Under the pieces are notes generated by a model. The model saw only the letters and a program-made list of their open reading frames with translations, did not search any database and had not been told where the DNA came from. From NCBI GenBank assembly GCA_002409675.1, contig DHOB01000057.1:12417-21401 (forward strand): 8,985 nucleotides of DNA, in the 5' to 3' direction. Each line of letters opens with the position of its first letter. Within the stretch, counting starts at the first letter, position 1. This stretch comes from Ruminococcaceae bacterium UBA5401. Its GTDB lineage: Bacteria; Bacillota; Clostridia; Oscillospirales; Acutalibacteraceae. Shown here in pieces: positions 7,601 through 8,985 of this stretch. A program made the translations under genes and the position numbers.

Positions 7601-8199
7601 GCGGCGAGCAGCACGGCCACATGCAGGCCGTGGGGTACGACATGTACCTGCACCTGCTTTCGGACGCCGTGAAAAACGCCAAGGGCGAAAAGGTGCGCGG
7701 GTACGGCGAAGAGTGCCTGGTGGACGTGCAGGTGCCCGCCCATATCCCGGAAAGCTACATCCCCGACCTCAGCCAGCGGCTGGATATCTACCGCCGCATC
7801 GCGGACGTGCGCACCCGCGAGGACGCCATGGACGTGACCGACGAGCTGATCGACCGCTTCGGCGACCCGCCCGAAAGCGTGGACGGCCTGCTGCGCGTCG
7901 CGCTGCTGCGCAACCGGGCGTCGCAGCTCGGCATCCGCGAAATCCGCCAGCAGGACAGCACCCTCTTCCTCTACCGCGACGCCTTCGACATGAAGCGCGT
8001 GGGCGCGCTGATTGCCGCCATGCGGGGGCGCGTGATGCTGAACGCGGGCGCGAAGCCCTACGTCAGCGTCAGGCTCCTGCCCGGGCAGACGCCCCTCGCC
8101 GCGCTGGAGGAGACCCTGGGCCTTTTGAGCGGGGAGAAGACGTCCCCGCCCGCCGCCAAAAAGCAAAGCCGTGGACAGCCCTCCCGAAACAGTGTATAA
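4678..8199 (+). CDS. mfd: Transcription-repair coupling factor Mfd
   Basis: This ATP-driven translocase pushes RNA polymerase stalled at DNA damage off the template and recruits UvrA. The product has 1173 residues, close to the E. coli (~1148) and B. subtilis (~1177) proteins. The N-terminal UvrB-like module contains GQYSHRGGILDFFPPG (170-185) and VRAEFFGDEID. The CarD-like RNA polymerase interaction domain begins near 492 (APGDYIVHATHGIGVFEG). The translocase motor has Walker A GDVGFGKTE (643-651, Lys649), the DEEQ box (744-747), LSATPIPRT, GVDVPNVNTLIIDNADRMG and motif VI QIRGRVGR (913-920). The TRG region around MRDMEIRGAGNILGGEQHG (962-980) and a C-terminal autoinhibitory-type domain (about 1020 onward) follow. 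All motifs look intact. It is likely co-transcribed with pth. Its last codons carry the promoter of the next gene. Confidence 0.98.
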   Translation: MKFLTEAIGGLKEFGALKTAVQSRALPAAVTGVTGVHKANIIYSLCSLLGRRAFVVAGDEPEANRLCADLGAMGLPALFYPLRDFTLRDTEGSSHEYEHQRLRALTALQGGGHCAVVCCIDAALQYTLPPAELRRRTVTLKPGAAVPMRRLLDLLAACGYEPAAQIEGPGQYSHRGGILDFFPPGLSSPVRAEFFGDEIDTLSFFDPLTQRRTESAPAVTVAPAQEALIADPAGLAAKIRRLAAELRGKAAPAARAVLGREAEKLEGGLPLGCADKYLPLLYGGRTATLFDYLQDDMLLFVSEPVRQREKVRSALWQWGEDLKDYLADGTLCHTLDTYSRDWAFALSQFEKAGAVYLDTFVHGGYDTPVRTLLNLTVRQRSVWGGSLDQLTDDLKEMLQNKWACAVLAGNARAAKTVAADLRARGIDAADVESPEKIERGEVVVTVGSLSAGLEYPGACFGLITRGRVAAPRARKAKRPRRGQEITDISDLAPGDYIVHATHGIGVFEGVRKIDVHGVAKDYIKVRYARGDVLYVPVTQLDMVSKYIGPREDASVRLSRLGGTDWQKTKARVRSAVKDIAKDLIQLYAERMQAKGHAFPPDSDWQRDFESRFEFEETEDQLRCIGEIKADMEKPAPMDRLLCGDVGFGKTEVALRAAFKCVTDSKQCAMLVPTTILAWQHYQTITRRMEGFPIRVELLSRFRTPKEQQEILRRLRRGEIDMVVGTHRLISQDVEFRDLGLIIVDEEQRFGVAQKERLKKKYKGVDVLTLSATPIPRTLNMALSGIRDMSVIEEAPRDRHPVQTYVLEHDEAVLAEAIRRELRRGGQVYYLHNDVATIERVTERVREKVPEAKVGFGHGKMSEQQLSEVWRRLIEQEIDVLVCTTIIETGVDVPNVNTLIIDNADRMGLAQLHQIRGRVGRSSRRAYAYLTFKRNKVLSEVAQKRLTAIRQFTEFGSGFKIAMRDMEIRGAGNILGGEQHGHMQAVGYDMYLHLLSDAVKNAKGEKVRGYGEECLVDVQVPAHIPESYIPDLSQRLDIYRRIADVRTREDAMDVTDELIDRFGDPPESVDGLLRVALLRNRASQLGIREIRQQDSTLFLYRDAFDMKRVGALIAAMRGRVMLNAGAKPYVSVRLLPGQTPLAALEETLGLLSGEKTSPPAAKKQSRGQPSRNSV

Positions 8200-8200
8200 T
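8172..8200 (+). promoter_or_regulatory. Predicted sigma-A promoter for the lipoprotein gene, overlapping the mfd stop codon
   Basis: The -35 box TGGACA (8172-8177; five of six matches to TTGACA) and a perfect -10 box TATAAT (8195-8200) are separated by the ideal 17 nt. The TAA stop of mfd (8197-8199) lies inside the -10 box. Transcription would start near 8207, about 42 nt before the ATG of the next gene. It is the best promoter match in the window and implies that the lipoprotein gene can be expressed independently of the mfd operon. Confidence 0.75.
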
Positions 8201-8222
8201 GGCAGGAGAATCCGTCCGCAGT

Positions 8223-8243
8223 ATGAAGAATCGGAGTGTGTGA
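8223..8243 (+). CDS. Possible six-codon leader ORF (MKNRSV)
   Basis: A tiny ORF, ATG to TGA, lies between the promoter and the lipoprotein gene. Its TGA (8241-8243) overlaps an in-frame alternative GTG start (8240) of the lipoprotein gene in a GTGA arrangement that would allow translational coupling. Its only Shine-Dalgarno-like sequence, AGGAG at 8204-8208, is 14 nt away and would sit at the very 5' end of the transcript. It may well be chance. Confidence 0.15.
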   Translation: MKNRSV

Positions 8244-8248
8244 AAACT

Positions 8249-8985
8249 ATGAAGCTATCGGGAAAAATAACCGCCGCCGCGCTGGCGGTTCTGCTCGCCG
8301 CCTCCGCGGCGGGGTGCGCCGACAAGAGCTGGGCCGCGAAAAGCGACAGCCTGACCGTCCCCATCGGCGCCTATATCTACAACCTCTACGCCGCCTACGC
8401 GCAGGCGCAGTCGAAGGCGCCGGACCAGAGCAAGGCCGTGCTGGGCCAGAAAATCGAGAACAAGGACGCCTCCGCCTGGATCCGGGCAAAGGCCCTGACC
8501 TACACCAAGGAATTCTTCGTAATCGACAAAAAGATGAAGGACCTCAAGCTCTCGCTGACCGCCGACGAGAAAAAGCAGGCCGGCCAGATGACCGACCAGG
8601 CGTGGAGCAGCTACTCCTCCGCGTTCCAGAAATACGGAATCGCCAAGTCCTCCTTCCAGATGGCCTACGCCGACAACGCGTACAAAGAGAGCAAGGTCTT
8701 CGACGCCGTCTACGGCAAGGGCGGCGCCAAGGCGGTCCCGGACGCCGACCTCAAGAGCTACTACGCCAAGACGTACACCAACTTTTCCTATCTGCGCTAC
8801 CCGCTCTACACGACCAACGCCGACGGCAGCATGAAGGCCGCGTTCAGCGCGGCCGACAAGAAAAAGGCCGAAGGGGTCCTCGACGGGTACGCCGCGCAGA
8901 TGAAGGCCGGCAAAATGACTCCGCAGCAGGCGGGCGACGCCCTCAAAAAAGTGCTGAAGAGCAGCTCCGACCAGCTCAACTCCAC
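8249..8985 (+). CDS. Secreted lipoprotein, PrsA/SurA-like foldase candidate (partial, C-terminus beyond window)
   Basis: The visible 245 residues begin with a lipoprotein signal peptide: basic MKLSGK, a hydrophobic AALAVLLAASA core and a lipobox ending AAGC with Cys23 (Ala rather than Leu at -3). The mature part is rich in Ala, Lys, Ser and Tyr and looks largely helical, as in the chaperone region of PrsA and SurA. Residues 165-187 (PDADLKSYYAKTYTNFSYLRYPLY) and the helix at about 202-222 resemble the linker and start of a parvulin domain, but the usual HIL-type motif is not seen. The ATG at 8249 has GGAG 12 nt upstream. A GTG at 8240 is an alternative start but lies too close to that site. 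Placement right after mfd fits clostridial prsA-like genes. It has its own promoter. The family assignment rests on architecture and context, so an unrelated lipoprotein remains possible. Confidence 0.6.
   Translation, partial: MKLSGKITAAALAVLLAASAAGCADKSWAAKSDSLTVPIGAYIYNLYAAYAQAQSKAPDQSKAVLGQKIENKDASAWIRAKALTYTKEFFVIDKKMKDLKLSLTADEKKQAGQMTDQAWSSYSSAFQKYGIAKSSFQMAYADNAYKESKVFDAVYGKGGAKAVPDADLKSYYAKTYTNFSYLRYPLYTTNADGSMKAAFSAADKKKAEGVLDGYAAQMKAGKMTPQQAGDALKKVLKSSSDQLNS

Noticed and set aside
4246..8364. A 1372-codon open frame on the minus strand opposite mfd and part of pth
   Set aside because: Its translation is a His/Ala/Val/Gly/Arg-rich shadow without domains. It covers mfd, which has every expected motif. 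Long antisense frames are common in GC-rich genes because stop codons are rare in the complementary frame.

Overview
The window looks like a core chromosomal locus from a high-GC member of the Clostridia, probably Oscillospiraceae/Ruminococcaceae-like. This is inferred from the gene order, the AGGAGG-type ribosome binding sites, the close match of the pyruvate phosphate dikinase to the Clostridium symbiosum enzyme, and a strong G/C bias at third codon positions. No mobile element, CRISPR array, tRNA or rRNA is visible.

Layout. Positions 1-1467 (minus strand) hold the first 489 codons of pyruvate,phosphate dikinase (ppdK), which runs off the left edge. Positions 1468-1841 are a divergent intergenic region. 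It carries an extended -10 promoter for ppdK, a second extended -10 promoter facing right, and a GC-rich, foldable leader of about 117 nt. Rightward there follow a short GlmU-type UDP-GlcNAc pyrophosphorylase that lacks the acetyltransferase half (1842-2864), PRPP synthetase prs (2955-3911), peptidyl-tRNA hydrolase pth (4024-4635) and the transcription-repair coupling factor mfd (4678-8199). The window ends inside a secreted lipoprotein gene (8249-8985, partial) that resembles the PrsA/SurA foldases often found after mfd in clostridia. This last gene has its own near-consensus promoter, whose -10 box contains the mfd stop codon.

How the genes relate. The order glmU-prs-pth-mfd is the conserved Firmicutes block (Bacillus subtilis gcaD-prs-ctc-spoVC-mfd) without ctc between prs and pth. 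It joins cell-wall precursor synthesis, nucleotide precursor supply, peptidyl-tRNA recycling and transcription-coupled repair. No intrinsic terminator with a U-tract separates glmU, prs, pth and mfd, so co-transcription from the promoter near 1691-1718 is likely. Strong tandem or nested hairpins sit between glmU and prs and between prs and pth.

No wholly new system is evident. The points most worth a second look are the GlmU that ends before its acetyltransferase domain, the structured intergenic RNA elements, the promoter overlapping the mfd stop codon, and the lipoprotein whose apparent parvulin-like region seems to lack the usual histidine motif.
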